Shown piece by piece: positions 26,122 to 35,317 of a DNA stretch of 64,000 nt; the first letter of the stretch is position 1, and every line of letters starts with the position of its first letter. The stretch lies in NCBI RefSeq assembly GCF_003116585.1, contig NZ_QEHM01000015.1:1-64000 (forward strand), read 5' to 3'. The notes below the pieces were generated by a model that saw only the letters and a list, made by a program, of their open reading frames with translations, was not told the origin of the DNA and searched no databases. This DNA is from Albibacillus kandeliae. Its GTDB lineage: Bacteria > Pseudomonadota > Alphaproteobacteria > Rhodobacterales > Rhodobacteraceae. Both the position numbers and the translations under genes were made by a program.

Positions 26122-27414
26122 ATGAACCAAGACCTGCAAACCCGCATCCTCTCTGCCGTCGATGCGCTCTTCGACGACCAGACCGCCTTTCTGTCGGAAC
26201 TGACTGCCTTCCCCTCGACCCGGGGCAACGAACAGGCGGCGCAGGACTTCATGGCCGCCGAGATGGCCGCGCGCGGTTATGAAGTTGACCGCTGGGAGAT
26301 CGACGTCGCCGATATCGCGCATATGCCGGGATTCTCCCCTGTGATCGGCGACTACGAGGAGGCGGTGAACGTGGTCGGCGCGCATCGCTGCACCAATCCG
26401 AAAGGGCGGTCGCTGATCCTCAACGGCCATATCGACGTGGTGCCCGAAGGGCCGCACGACATGTGGGACACGCCGCCCTACGCGCCCCGGATCGACGACG
26501 GCTGGCTCTACGGGCGCGGGGCAGGGGACATGAAGGCAGGTCTCGCCTCCAACCTCTTCGCGCTGGATGCGCTGCGCCATTGCGGGCTGGTCCCCGCCGC
26601 CGACGTCTTCCTGCAATCGGTGGTCGAGGAGGAGTGCACCGGCAATGGCGCGCTGGCCTGCCTGCAGCGGGGATACCGCGCCGAGGCCGCGCTGATCCCC
26701 GAGCCCTTCGGCGAGCAGCTGGTGACCGCGCAGGTCGGCGTTCTGTGGTTCCAGGTACACCTGAAGGGCATGCCGACCCACGTTGCCTATGCTGGGTCCG
26801 GTGCGAACGCCATCGAGGCCGCGATGCCGCTGATCGCCGCCCTGCACGAGATGGAAGCGCGCTGGAACGCGGATCAGGCCAAGCACCCGGAATACGCCCA
26901 TGTCCACCACCCGCTGAACCTGAATGTCGGCCGGATCGAGGGCGGCGACTGGACCAGTTCGGTTCCGGCCTGGTGCGTCTTCGACGTCCGCATGGGGCTC
27001 TATCCCGGGCAGGACATGCAGGCCGCCAAGGCCGAAATCGAAGCGACCCTGAACGACGCCGCACGCCACAGCGCCTTCTTGCGCAACAACATGCCCGAGG
27101 TGATCTACAACGGCTTCGAGGCCGAGGGCTATGCGCTCGCCGAAGACGACAGCGCCGCCGCCGCGCAGGCCATCGCGGCGCTTGAAACCGCGCACCGCCG
27201 GGTGACCGGCGTCGAGCTTGGCAAGCTGCCGATCACCGCGACGACGGACGCCCGCTTTTTCGGGCTCTACGCCGATACCCCGGCACTGGTCTACGGGCCA
27301 AAGGCCGAGGCCATCCACGGCTTCAACGAACGCGTCGAACTGGAAAGCATGCGCCGCGTCACCCAGGCCACCGCGCTCTTCATCGCCAACTGGTGCGGGG
27401 TGCAGACGCTCTGA
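26122..27414 (+). CDS. ArgE/DapE-family deacylase (M20 metallopeptidase)
   Basis: 430 residues. M20 zinc ligands are visible in NGHIDVVP (H103, D105), GRGAGDMKAG (D136) and SVVEEECTGNGAL (catalytic and metal Glu), with a dimerisation domain from about 220. It hydrolyses N-acyl bonds of amino acids, such as N-acetyl-ornithine or N-succinyl compounds. GAGGAAG precedes the start at 26122. It ends the LysR-controlled operon, supporting import of an N-acylated or lactam-type amino acid that is opened, deacylated and transaminated. Confidence 0.88.
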   Translation: MNQDLQTRILSAVDALFDDQTAFLSELTAFPSTRGNEQAAQDFMAAEMAARGYEVDRWEIDVADIAHMPGFSPVIGDYEEAVNVVGAHRCTNPKGRSLILNGHIDVVPEGPHDMWDTPPYAPRIDDGWLYGRGAGDMKAGLASNLFALDALRHCGLVPAADVFLQSVVEEECTGNGALACLQRGYRAEAALIPEPFGEQLVTAQVGVLWFQVHLKGMPTHVAYAGSGANAIEAAMPLIAALHEMEARWNADQAKHPEYAHVHHPLNLNVGRIEGGDWTSSVPAWCVFDVRMGLYPGQDMQAAKAEIEATLNDAARHSAFLRNNMPEVIYNGFEAEGYALAEDDSAAAAQAIAALETAHRRVTGVELGKLPITATTDARFFGLYADTPALVYGPKAEAIHGFNERVELESMRRVTQATALFIANWCGVQTL

Positions 27415-27453
27415 ACGGGCTCCGGGGCGGAGGCGTGGAGGGGGCGCCGCCGC

Positions 27454-28449
27454 TCAGGCCGTTGCCGGGGCGATGCCGAAGGTCTGGCGATAGGCCGAGG
27501 GCGCCATACCGGTGAGTTTCTGAAAGCTCTTCCGGAAAGCCGCCACGTCGGAATACCCCACCTCCCATGCGATCCGGTCGATGGGCGTGTTGCCCTGCTC
27601 AAGCGCCTCGCGGGCCTTGGCGATGCGAACCTGCTGGAGATAGCTGTTGGGCCGATGGCCCGTCGCGGCGGTGAAGCGGCGCAGGAAGGTGCGCTCGGTC
27701 ATGCCGGCGATCTCCTGCAGCTCGCTCAGATGAAGCGCCTCGCCCGCGTTGGCATGGACGTGGTGCTGCGCCCGCCGGATCGCATCGTCGCCATGATCGA
27801 AACGGGGGACGAAGGGGGCAAAGGGGCGCTGGCTGGACCGGGGCGGCTCGATCAGCAGGAAACGCGCGGTGGCGAGCATGGTCGACGCCCCCAGCAGCCG
27901 TTCGACCAGGGTCAGACCAAGGTCGGTCCAGGCGAGGATGCCGCCCGCCGTGACGATATCGCCGTCATCCAGCACCATGTGTTCTTCGGCCAGCTTGATG
28001 CGGGGATAGCGGCGCGCCAGCTGGTCCGCAAAGGCCCAGTGGGTCGTCGCCCGCCGCCCGTCCATCAGACCGGTTTCCGCAAGCACGAAGGCCCCGGCGC
28101 AGACCGAACAGAGTGTTGATCCTTCCGCATGGCGGTCGCGCAGCCAGTCCGCCGTGGCGGGGCTGGACTGCATCCGCTCGGGCATCACGAGGCTCGGCGG
28201 TGAAATGACATGCGAAAGCTGGTGCGCCTCGCCCGGGTCGCTGTCCCAAGTGCAGCGGATATCGTCGCCTTCGGCCTGCCAGTGCGAGACGCGGATTCGT
28301 CGGCCCGCCTCGCCGCTCCATTCGCCCGCGATGCGGAACAGGTCCGTCAGGCCGTAGATCGCCGAAAGCTGGCAGTCCGGATAGATCAGCAGGCCGATCT
28401 CGGCCACGGGCGCCGTCTTGGAGCGCATTGTCTGTTTTGCCTCGGTCAT
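27454..28449 (-). CDS. GlxA-family transcriptional regulator (DJ-1/PfpI plus AraC HTH)
   Basis: 331 residues. The N-terminal DJ-1/PfpI-like amidase domain ([21 protein letters not shown], cited in part as [15 protein letters not shown]) contains C-x-G block [24 protein letters not shown], cited here as [12 protein letters not shown], and the C-terminal AraC helix-turn-helix reads ISEL-like [19 protein letters not shown] and [20 protein letters not shown]. GlxA-like proteins regulate nitrogen compound catabolism such as glycine betaine, carnitine and dimethylglycine. It is divergent from the alpha/beta hydrolase gene and may control it. ATG at 28449 is chosen; a GTG at 28464 has a ribosome site too close. 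Confidence 0.86.
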   Translation of the reverse strand: MTEAKQTMRSKTAPVAEIGLLIYPDCQLSAIYGLTDLFRIAGEWSGEAGRRIRVSHWQAEGDDIRCTWDSDPGEAHQLSHVISPPSLVMPERMQSSPATADWLRDRHAEGSTLCSVCAGAFVLAETGLMDGRRATTHWAFADQLARRYPRIKLAEEHMVLDDGDIVTAGGILAWTDLGLTLVERLLGASTMLATARFLLIEPPRSSQRPFAPFVPRFDHGDDAIRRAQHHVHANAGEALHLSELQEIAGMTERTFLRRFTAATGHRPNSYLQQVRIAKAREALEQGNTPIDRIAWEVGYSDVAAFRKSFQKLTGMAPSAYRQTFGIAPATA

Positions 28450-28522
28450 TGTCCGATCCGCCACCTCTCAGGGCTCTGCGCTTTCACTATCTCTGTTCAT
28501 GTCGAAACCGAAAGGACACGCG

Positions 28523-29461
28523 ATGCAACCCAACTTCACCCGGCGCGCAATGCTCACGACGACGGCCGCAGCGGCCGCGATGAGTGCCTTGCCCCGCCTG
28601 ACCTTCGCCCAAGCAACAGGAGACTTTATCATGTCCACGATCAAGACCCAGGATGGCGTCAACATCTTCTACAAGGACTGGGGCCCCCGCGATGCCCAGC
28701 CCATCGTCTTTCACCACGGCTGGCCGCTCTCGGGCGACGACTGGGACAACCAGATGCTCTTCTTTCTCGCCGAGGGCTACCGCGTGATCGCCCATGACCG
28801 GCGCGGCCACGGCCGCTCGGACCAGGTGTCGGACGGACATGACATGGACCACTACGCCGCCGACGTGGCCGCGCTGGTCAAGGAACTCGACTTGCGCAAC
28901 GCGATCCACATCGGTCACTCCACCGGCGGTGGCGAGGTCGCACACTATGTCGCCCGTGCCGAAGCCGGCCGGGTCGCCAAGGCGGCCCTGATCGGTGCGG
29001 TGCCGCCGGTCATGGTCCGGTCCGAGGCCAATCCCGACGGTGTTCCGCTGGAGGTCTTCGATGGCTTCCGTGCCGCACTGGCCCACAACCGCGCCCAGTT
29101 CTACCTCGACGTGGCATCGGGGCCCTTCTACGGCTTCAACCGTCCGGGCGGCGAGATCAGCCAGGGCCTCATCGACAACTGGTGGCGGCAGGGCATGGCA
29201 GGCGGTGCCAAGGCACACTACGACGGCATCGCCGCCTTCTCGGAGACGGATTTCACCGAGGATCTGAAGGCCATCGACGTTCCGGTCCTGCTGCTGCACG
29301 GCGAGGATGACCAGGTCGTGCCGATCGACAACTCGGCGCACAAGGGCATCAAGCTGCTGAAGAATGGCACGCTCAAGACCTACCCGGGCCTGTCGCACGG
29401 CCTCTTCGCCACCCACCCCGAGGTGGTGAACCCCGAACTTCTCGCCTTTGTAAAGGCCTGA
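28523..29461 (+). CDS. Non-heme haloperoxidase-like alpha/beta hydrolase with export signal
   Basis: 312 residues. The catalytic serine is S133 in [10 protein letters not shown], the acid lies in [13 protein letters not shown] and the histidine in GLSHGLF, matching cofactor-free chloroperoxidase/perhydrolase esterases. Those enzymes normally begin at the MSTIKTQDG segment (residue 37). Here an additional N-terminal 36 residues hold a twin-arginine-like signal ([16 protein letters not shown], then TFAQA), so this copy is probably exported. AAAGGA lies upstream of the chosen start at 28523. The GlxA-type regulator is divergent and a terminator follows. Confidence 0.82.
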   Translation: MQPNFTRRAMLTTTAAAAAMSALPRLTFAQATGDFIMSTIKTQDGVNIFYKDWGPRDAQPIVFHHGWPLSGDDWDNQMLFFLAEGYRVIAHDRRGHGRSDQVSDGHDMDHYAADVAALVKELDLRNAIHIGHSTGGGEVAHYVARAEAGRVAKAALIGAVPPVMVRSEANPDGVPLEVFDGFRAALAHNRAQFYLDVASGPFYGFNRPGGEISQGLIDNWWRQGMAGGAKAHYDGIAAFSETDFTEDLKAIDVPVLLLHGEDDQVVPIDNSAHKGIKLLKNGTLKTYPGLSHGLFATHPEVVNPELLAFVKA

Positions 29462-29499
29462 GGCCCATTCGGAAGAAAGCAACGAGGGACAAGACCACG

Positions 29500-29532
29500 G
29501 CCCGCCCTTCCAATCGGAGGGCGGGCTTTCCC
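29500..29532 (+). terminator. Rho-independent-like terminator
   Basis: GCCCGCCCT (29500-29508) pairs with AGGGCGGGC (29518-29526), followed by TTTCCCTT. It lies between convergent genes, 38 bases after the hydrolase stop, and probably ends the rightward transcript. Confidence 0.65.
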
Positions 29533-29553
29533 TTGACGTCGGGGCCCGGCGGT

Positions 29554-30417
29554 TCAATGCACCGTGACACCACCCAGCTTGTCGGGGTTGCGCGTGACGT
29601 AGAGCGCGGTGATCTGCCCCTCGGACACCTCCAGCGCGGTGGTCTGAATGTTTCCGTCGACCTTCCAGACGAACCCGGGCAGCCCGTCGATGACCGTCGC
29701 GCCCAGAAACTCCATCTGCCCGGTGAACTTGCGATGCAGCCCAAGCAACAGCCGGACAAGCTTGTCGGCCCCAGTAATGACGTTCGGGTAGGAACTCACC
29801 TTGCCGCCTCCGTCCGCATGGAACGTCGCATCGCGTGCCAGCATCTGGCCAAGGCGCGCGGCGTCGCCTGAACGGCAGGCATCGAAAAAGGCGTTGACCA
29901 GTTTCTCGCCCGCATCCCGCGAGATGTCGTAGCGCGGCCGGTCAAGGCGCACATGGGCGCGGGCGCGGCTTGCCAGCTGACGTGTCGCGGCGGCGCTTCG
30001 CCCGATGGTCAGGGCCACGTCCTCCAGCGGCTGGCCAAACACGTCGTGCAGCAAGAAGGCCGCCCGTTCCAGCGGCGACAGGCGCTCCAGCGCCAGCATG
30101 AGCGACAGGGTCAGGTTGTCGGGTCGCAGCGCGTCGTCCTCCGGCTCGATCAGCGGCTCAGGCAGCCAGGTTCCGGGATAGGTCTCGCGCCGGGCACGGG
30201 CCGACTTCATCTGGTCGAGGCACAGCCTTGAGACGATCCGGGTCAACCAGGCCGCCGGGTTGCGGATCTCGTCGTGCCGCTCGACGCCCCGGTGCCAGCG
30301 CAGATAGGCCTCCTGGACGATGTCCTCGGCCTCGGCCCACGACCCCAGCATGCGGTAGGCGATGCGCAGCAGCCGGGGCCGCTGCGCATCGAAGAGCGCG
30401 ACCGGATCAGGCGGCAT
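29554..30417 (-). CDS. ECF41-family RNA polymerase sigma factor
   Basis: 287 residues. Sigma region 2 (LLRIAYRMLGSWAEAEDIVQEAYLRW) and region 4 (LSPLERAAFLLHDVFGQPLEDVA) are present, here cited in part. The linker carries WLPEPL. Behind region 4 is a SnoaL-like extension of about 110 residues with DGGGK and NPDKL, the signature motifs of ECF41 sigma factors. In that family the extension controls sigma activity instead of a separate anti-sigma factor. The gene overlaps the AhpD-like gene by 11 bases and is transcribed with it from an ECF41-type promoter, so the unit is autoregulated. Confidence 0.92.
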   Translation of the reverse strand: MPPDPVALFDAQRPRLLRIAYRMLGSWAEAEDIVQEAYLRWHRGVERHDEIRNPAAWLTRIVSRLCLDQMKSARARRETYPGTWLPEPLIEPEDDALRPDNLTLSLMLALERLSPLERAAFLLHDVFGQPLEDVALTIGRSAAATRQLASRARAHVRLDRPRYDISRDAGEKLVNAFFDACRSGDAARLGQMLARDATFHADGGGKVSSYPNVITGADKLVRLLLGLHRKFTGQMEFLGATVIDGLPGFVWKVDGNIQTTALEVSEGQITALYVTRNPDKLGGVTVH

Positions 30418-30880
30418 CGGCGCGCGCCGCCGGCAGCGTCGTCGCGTGGGCGGAGCGCATCCCGGCCTGAACCCGGTTCCAGAGGTTGATCGCGCCGATC
30501 GCGAGGGTCAGCCAGGCCCGCTCGTCCTCGTCGAACACGGCCTCGACCCCGGCCCAATCCGCATCGGGCGCGCCGGTCTCAGGCAGGTAAGTCAGCGCTT
30601 CGGTCCAGGCCAGCGCGGCCCGTTCGCGCGCGCTGTAGAGCCCACTCTCGCGCCAGGCAGTCAGCATGTGCAGGCGAAGCGGGGTCTCGCCATCCTTTAG
30701 CGCCTCGGCCACGTGCATCTGGATGCAGAAGGCACAGCCGTTGATCTGGCTGGCGCGCAGCTTGACGAGGTGAATGAGCAGCGGTTCGAGGGTGCTGCCC
30801 TTGATGGCGGCTTCCAGTGCGAACATCGGGCGGAACCCGGCCTCGGCGCGTTTCATGTGGTCGGTCATGCGGGGTTTCAT
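30407..30880 (-). CDS. AhpD/carboxymuconolactone decarboxylase-like protein, ECF41 partner
   Basis: 157 residues. The active site is C49-x2-C52-x3-H56 (INGCAFCIQMH). CMD or oxidoreductase genes next to ECF41 sigma genes are the known genomic hallmark of this sigma group. AAGGAGA lies six bases before the ATG at 30880; the open frame upstream to 31012 is not used. The probable role is handling of peroxide-like or organic electrophile stress, by analogy. It is the first gene of the two-gene leftward unit. Confidence 0.88.
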   Translation of the reverse strand: MKPRMTDHMKRAEAGFRPMFALEAAIKGSTLEPLLIHLVKLRASQINGCAFCIQMHVAEALKDGETPLRLHMLTAWRESGLYSARERAALAWTEALTYLPETGAPDADWAGVEAVFDEDERAWLTLAIGAINLWNRVQAGMRSAHATTLPAARADAA

Positions 30881-30910
30881 CAGTATCTCCTTTGGGTCTG
30901 ATACCCTCAT

Positions 30911-30937
30911 GACGAGGCAGCCCCGGCCAATGTGACA
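30911..30937 (-). promoter_or_regulatory. ECF41-type promoter
   Basis: Read leftward: TGTCACA (30937-30931), exactly 16 bases, then CGTC (30914-30911). This equals the published ECF41 consensus TGTCACA-N16-CGTC. It stands about 30 bases upstream of the AhpD-like start, with a good Shine-Dalgarno between. Confidence 0.85.
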
Positions 30938-31102
30938 CGCCCCCGGAAAAAATGGAGGTGTCCGCATACCGTGTCGGTCAATCATGTCCTTTGGAGCGGA
31001 CCCTTTGGGCATAGCGCGGCGAAGGTCGGCTTTGAGCCCAAATTGCCGGATGCTGCGGCTTGCACAAGGTTCTGCTTTAGGGCCATAAGCGTACTATTCA
31101 GA

Positions 31103-31885
31103 TTGGAGCGCATATTGGAACTCGCAGGCAGATTGACGCTTATCAGTATCCAATTGGCGGGCTTGGTTATATCCGCTTTTCTTGTCGGTGTGACCTTTTC
31201 AAACCCTGATCAAGTCGAAGAGCGTCTTCGACAGTTCGCCATAGTTGAAGTCGAGCGCGCGGCAGAGGAGGTGTGGTCACAAAGAACAGTCGGACAAGGC
31301 GAAGGCAGTCGGTCCGAAAGGCTCATGGCGCTTTCCGACCGCTTCGGATTGGATGCAGAAGTTCTTGATGCCCAGCGTAAAGAAGTTGTTCCTGCAATAC
31401 TCGCGTTGGCAAAGTCAGAAATCTGCCAAGAGAACTGTGAGTTCTGGGGCTTTGCCTCTCAGTTGACAAACGTTTCCATGATAGAGCGCGTTGCTCAAAT
31501 TAGATTTGGACAAAGCACGTTAAGTGACTTTTTGGTCGAGCGCTACGAAACTTCGGTTAAGGGGCTGTTGAGCGATTTGCGCAGGTTTGGGCTCGTGAAT
31601 GTTGTGGTTCTTTCTATGATGCTTGGGCTAATGGTGTTTCGCAACTACTTGGATTGGCGTTTCACAGCTTTCTCAGTCGCATTGACGAGTTACGCCGCTT
31701 GGGCAGCCTATGGGTATCTTTGCAATCAGAATTGGGCTCTTGCGATCCTTTTGCAGGATTGGGCATCGCCCGTATACCAAATCGCAATGATCTTCTTTGC
31801 CCTACTTTTCTTCGATTGGCTCTTCCTGCGCGGAAAAGTCACCCAAACAATCAGCTATCTGATCGCAGGTGCTTTACCGGGCTAG
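31103..31885 (+). CDS. Orphan membrane protein of unknown function, AT-richer than neighbours
   Basis: I do not recognise this protein. From a TTG at 31103 it has about 260 residues: one N-terminal helix (LTLISIQLAGLVISAFLVGV), a roughly 100-residue charged soluble part with a Cys pair (EICQENCEFW), then three or four helices (LVNVVVLSMMLGLMVF, FTAFSVALTSYAAWAAYGYL, IAMIFFALLFFDWLF). No ATG and no clear ribosome site stand near the start, so the N-terminus is uncertain; another TTG is at 31115. The GC content is visibly lower than in flanking genes. It is bordered by decayed intergenic sequence on both sides, as if inserted. It may be a late arrival or a cargo gene. Confidence 0.55.
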   Translation: MERILELAGRLTLISIQLAGLVISAFLVGVTFSNPDQVEERLRQFAIVEVERAAEEVWSQRTVGQGEGSRSERLMALSDRFGLDAEVLDAQRKEVVPAILALAKSEICQENCEFWGFASQLTNVSMIERVAQIRFGQSTLSDFLVERYETSVKGLLSDLRRFGLVNVVVLSMMLGLMVFRNYLDWRFTAFSVALTSYAAWAAYGYLCNQNWALAILLQDWASPVYQIAMIFFALLFFDWLFLRGKVTQTISYLIAGALPG

Positions 31886-32030
31886 AGCCGCGCTGGCGAG
31901 ATACACGCCGCTAGGAAGCTGAAAGCCACAAGGTGCCTTCGGACCGGTAGCGGACATTACCACATCGAAAGCGAAAGGCCACTTCGTCCGCTCTTCCGAC
32001 CAACACAGTATCCGAACACCCCCAAAAAAA

Positions 32031-33164
32031 TTAGAGGGTCGGTCGGCCGCGCAGCAGGCGTTCCACGCTCCAGCGGCTGACGGCCTGCACCATGTCGTCG
32101 CGCCCCGACAGGGGGCCGGGGCGGAACAGGACCGATCCCAGCGCCCGTTGCTGCCCTTCCAGCACCCCCACGTCCTCGCGGGCCACCTTTTCCCAGCGGT
32201 CCTCGTAGGCGCGGGCGCGGCTGACAAAGTCGGGCAGGGCGACGGTGCCCTCGGGAAAGCAGCCGCCGATGTGCAGCCGGGAACGGTCGGCGGCCACCGG
32301 GGTCACGTTCAGCCACCACATGCTGTCCTGCGCGATGGCGAACTGGCAGGTGGGATGGATGACGGTGAAGTAGGTCCCTCGGCGCGCATCCTCGTCGAGC
32401 CCCTCGATCATCGGGAAGGACGCGGCGCTCTTGTCCATTGTCGCGATGCTGCGGTCGCTCAGGACCTGCATGCACAGCCACTGGCCGCGCGTCGGGATCG
32501 GGCGCTGTGTCTGCGCGCCGACGGTGTCGCGGTGCACGATGCCGGTGTGATAGGTCTCCATCGCGTTTTCGAGCAGCAGCTTCCAGTTGCAGTCGACGTC
32601 AATCTCGAACTCCCAGGTGCAGCGCATGAGGTCGAGCCGGTGCGAGGCCATGCGCTCGGGCAGGTCCCCAAGGTGGTCCAGCAAGGGCATGGGCTTGCGG
32701 TCGAAGCAGGCAAAGACGAACCCGTTCCAGGTGTCGAGTGCGAGGGGGATCAGGCCGTTCTCGGTCCGGTCGAACCCCTCGGCGTCCTGCATGTCAGGGC
32801 ATCCGTAGAGGCGCCCGTCCGAGAAGTAGCTCCAGGCGTGGTAGGGGCAGACGACGCGCCCGCCGGTGTTGCCGCTGCCCTCCAGCAGGATCGAGCCGCG
32901 ATGGCGGCAGACGTTGGCAAAGCAGCGCAGCCGGTCATCCTGCCCCCGCAGCAGCAGGATGGGGCCGCCCGGCGTGTCGAAGCTGCGGTAGTCGCCCTTG
33001 TTGGCCAGTTGGTCCTCACGGCAGAGAAAGAACCAGTCCCGCAGGAAGATCGCCTCGCGCTCTGCGGCGAAGATCTCGGCCGAGGTGTAAATCTCGGGCG
33101 GCATGGACTTGGCGATCTTCAGTGGCGCGAGGGCTTCGGTCCAGTCGAGGTTCTGCAGTGTCAT
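32031..33164 (-). CDS. Rieske-type ring-hydroxylating oxygenase, alpha subunit
   Basis: 377 residues. The Rieske [2Fe-2S] ligands are C86-x-H88 and C106-x2-H109 (CRHRG and CPYHAWSY). The catalytic domain has DVDCNWKLLLENAMETYHTGIVH, cited here as NAMETYHTGIVH, carrying the iron histidines. The overall sequence is like the alpha subunits that oxidise quaternary amines and other non-aromatic compounds as well as aromatics. No ferredoxin reductase or beta subunit gene is nearby, so electrons must come from an unlinked reductase. ATG at 33164 is chosen over 33203. The RpiR gene lies upstream on the same strand, 100 bases away. Confidence 0.83.
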   Translation of the reverse strand: MTLQNLDWTEALAPLKIAKSMPPEIYTSAEIFAAEREAIFLRDWFFLCREDQLANKGDYRSFDTPGGPILLLRGQDDRLRCFANVCRHRGSILLEGSGNTGGRVVCPYHAWSYFSDGRLYGCPDMQDAEGFDRTENGLIPLALDTWNGFVFACFDRKPMPLLDHLGDLPERMASHRLDLMRCTWEFEIDVDCNWKLLLENAMETYHTGIVHRDTVGAQTQRPIPTRGQWLCMQVLSDRSIATMDKSAASFPMIEGLDEDARRGTYFTVIHPTCQFAIAQDSMWWLNVTPVAADRSRLHIGGCFPEGTVALPDFVSRARAYEDRWEKVAREDVGVLEGQQRALGSVLFRPGPLSGRDDMVQAVSRWSVERLLRGRPTL

Positions 33165-33264
33165 GAGAGGCTTGTCCGGTCGGCGGGCGTGGCTGTCGCC
33201 CACGATTTGAACCGGAGCCGCGAGACCCTGTCAAAGCAAATCCGGCGCGAGCGAGGGCCCTAAA

Positions 33265-34131
33265 TCAGAATATCCCGATCCGGTGCGCCAGCCGTTTCCA
33301 GTCGCGCATCCGGCGGTCGAGGTTCATGCCCGGGGCGTTCGCGGTGGCATGGACCAGCAGGCTGCAGGCGGCGTTCAGGCCAAGGATCGACTCGAGGAAC
33401 AGGCCGGTCTTGGACGGCGTGTTGATCACCGCATCGGTGACGTCATGCGCCCAGTGGCAGTACTCATCGGTAACCACGACGACCGAGCGCCCCTGTTCGC
33501 GCGCGAGCCGTGCCAGCGTCTCGCATTCAGCGGCATAGGGGATCACGTCGATGATCAGCAGACAGCTGCTGCCATCCCTCGGAGGGTCGAGCCATTCGGA
33601 CAGCATACTGTCGTGTCCGGACAGGAACCGGACCCGAGGGCGGGCGAGGGCAAGGCGCCGCGCCGTATCCTCGGCAAGGCCGCGCACGGTCTGGAACCCG
33701 GTCACGTAGACATCGGTGGACTCCCGCAGGTAGCGTTCCGCCGCCTCGAAGGCGGGCGTGTTGAGCTTGGCGTAGACGGTGCGCACCGCCAGCAGTTCGG
33801 CGTTCAGCTGCTCCTGCCAGTCGGCGGGAAGTTCGGCGCTCTCGTCGGCGAGGCTCTCGCCGGTGACCGAGTAGCGGTGCCGCAGCATTCCCTTGAATTC
33901 CTTCATCCCGGCACAGCCGAACCGGCGCAGCATCCGACCGACGGTAATCTCGGCAACACCGGCCTTCTGGGCGATGGATTTCCCGGTCTCAAAGGAGATC
34001 GACGTGAGGTTCAGCAGGAAATACTGCGCAACTTTCGCCTCCTGTTTGGGCAGCGTTGGCAACCCGGCCTCCATCCTGCTCACAAATTCATCAAGAGGGG
34101 CCTCGGCGTAGGAGGCAAAGCCGTGGGACAT
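33265..34131 (-). CDS. MurR/RpiR-family transcriptional regulator
   Basis: 288 residues. N-terminal RpiR helix-turn-helix (KVAQYFLLNLTSISFETGKSIAQKAGVAEITVGRMLRRFG, read in part) is followed by a SIS domain (YVTGFQTVRGLAEDTARRLA and VVVVTDEYCHWAH). SIS domains bind phosphosugars or, in some lineages, other metabolites. It is divergent from the polyamine-type ABC operon across a 113-base AT-rich gap, and probably controls it. The Rieske oxygenase gene downstream on the same strand could be part of its transcript. Confidence 0.85.
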   Translation of the reverse strand: MSHGFASYAEAPLDEFVSRMEAGLPTLPKQEAKVAQYFLLNLTSISFETGKSIAQKAGVAEITVGRMLRRFGCAGMKEFKGMLRHRYSVTGESLADESAELPADWQEQLNAELLAVRTVYAKLNTPAFEAAERYLRESTDVYVTGFQTVRGLAEDTARRLALARPRVRFLSGHDSMLSEWLDPPRDGSSCLLIIDVIPYAAECETLARLAREQGRSVVVVTDEYCHWAHDVTDAVINTPSKTGLFLESILGLNAACSLLVHATANAPGMNLDRRMRDWKRLAHRIGIF

Positions 34132-34244
34132 GTCGGATCTCCTAATGACAGAAAACTAACATTTGACGAAAAAGACAGTATCGCATCATTTTCCCGACTC
34201 AAGAAAAATCCGCAAAGGCAACCTGACTGGGAGACAACCACGCC

Positions 34245-35270
34245 ATGAAAATGACCCACCTTGCCGTGACCACGGCTCTGGTCCTTGCCCCGCTGGCGGC
34301 AGCGGCGCAGGAGCAGCTCTCGCTTTACAACTGGGGCGATTACATCAACCCCGAGGTGCTCGAGGCCTTCACCAAGGAGACCGGCATCGAGGTCACGCTC
34401 GACAGCTACGGCTCGAACGAGGAAATGCTGGCCAAGATCCAGGCCGGGGCGACGGGATATGACATCGTCTTCCCCTCGGTGCACATGCACGACATCATGT
34501 TCCAGCTCGGGCTGCTGGCCAAGACCGACATCGGCGCCTCGCCTGACTTCAAGAACATCGACCCGCAGTTCGTCCGCGCCAAGACCGACCCGAACGCCGA
34601 ATACTGCCTGCCCTATGCCTGGGGCAACGTGGGCATCGTTTATAACAAGGCGCTGGCCGGTGACATCAAGAGCTGGAAGGACTTTTTCGCGCTCGGCGCC
34701 GAGGGCAAGAAGATCACCCTGCTGGACGACCTGCGCGAGACCATCGGCATCGGCCTGATCATGAACGGCAAGTCGGTCAACTCGACCGACCCGGATGAGG
34801 TGACCGCCGCCGCCGACTACATCGTCGAGCATCTCGACGGGGTGACCGCCTTTACCTACGACTCGGTGCCGCAGGTGATCTCGGGCGACGTGGCGGCGGC
34901 GCACTGGTACGTGGGCGCGAACCTCTTCGTGTCCGAGAACCCGGACACCATCGGCTACATCATCCCCGAGGAAGGCGCGACGATGTACCAAGAAGATATC
35001 TGCGTTCTCGAGTCCGCGCCGCACAAGGAGAACGCCAAGAAGTTCCTCGAGTTCTACCTCAAGCCCGAGATCGCGGCGCTGAACGTCAAGCAGCAGATGA
35101 ACGGCACACCGAACGTCCCGGCGCAAAAGCTGATCCCGGAAGAGATCGCCTCCAACGGTACGATCTATCCGCCGCAGGACGTCATGGACAAGCTTCAGAT
35201 CTTCGAGGACCTGGGCCGCGACCTGCAGCTCTACAACTCGGAATGGACGCGTATCAAGACCGCGCAGTAA
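34245..35270 (+). CDS. PotD/PotF-like polyamine-type ABC transporter, periplasmic binding protein
   Basis: 341 residues with a signal peptide ending at AAAAQ. The mature chain opens with [20 protein letters not shown], the classical LYNW-x-DYI motif of polyamine binding proteins, and continues with [14 protein letters not shown] and [14 protein letters not shown]. Ligand may be putrescine, spermidine or another cationic amine. GGGAGA precedes the start. A perfect GC-rich hairpin follows the stop and separates it from the ATPase gene. Confidence 0.88.
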   Translation: MKMTHLAVTTALVLAPLAAAAQEQLSLYNWGDYINPEVLEAFTKETGIEVTLDSYGSNEEMLAKIQAGATGYDIVFPSVHMHDIMFQLGLLAKTDIGASPDFKNIDPQFVRAKTDPNAEYCLPYAWGNVGIVYNKALAGDIKSWKDFFALGAEGKKITLLDDLRETIGIGLIMNGKSVNSTDPDEVTAAADYIVEHLDGVTAFTYDSVPQVISGDVAAAHWYVGANLFVSENPDTIGYIIPEEGATMYQEDICVLESAPHKENAKKFLEFYLKPEIAALNVKQQMNGTPNVPAQKLIPEEIASNGTIYPPQDVMDKLQIFEDLGRDLQLYNSEWTRIKTAQ

Positions 35271-35276
35271 ACCCAT

Positions 35277-35300
35277 CCGGCGGGGCCTCGGCCCCGCCGG
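35277..35300 (+). terminator. Intra-operon hairpin after the polyamine binding-protein gene
   Basis: CCGGCGGGGCC (35277-35287) is the exact complement of GGCCCCGCCGG (35290-35300) with a two-base centre. It starts six bases after the stop and has no T-run, so it is more likely an mRNA-stabilising element than a full terminator. Confidence 0.6.
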
Positions 35301-35317
35301 GCCACAGGACCCGGAAC

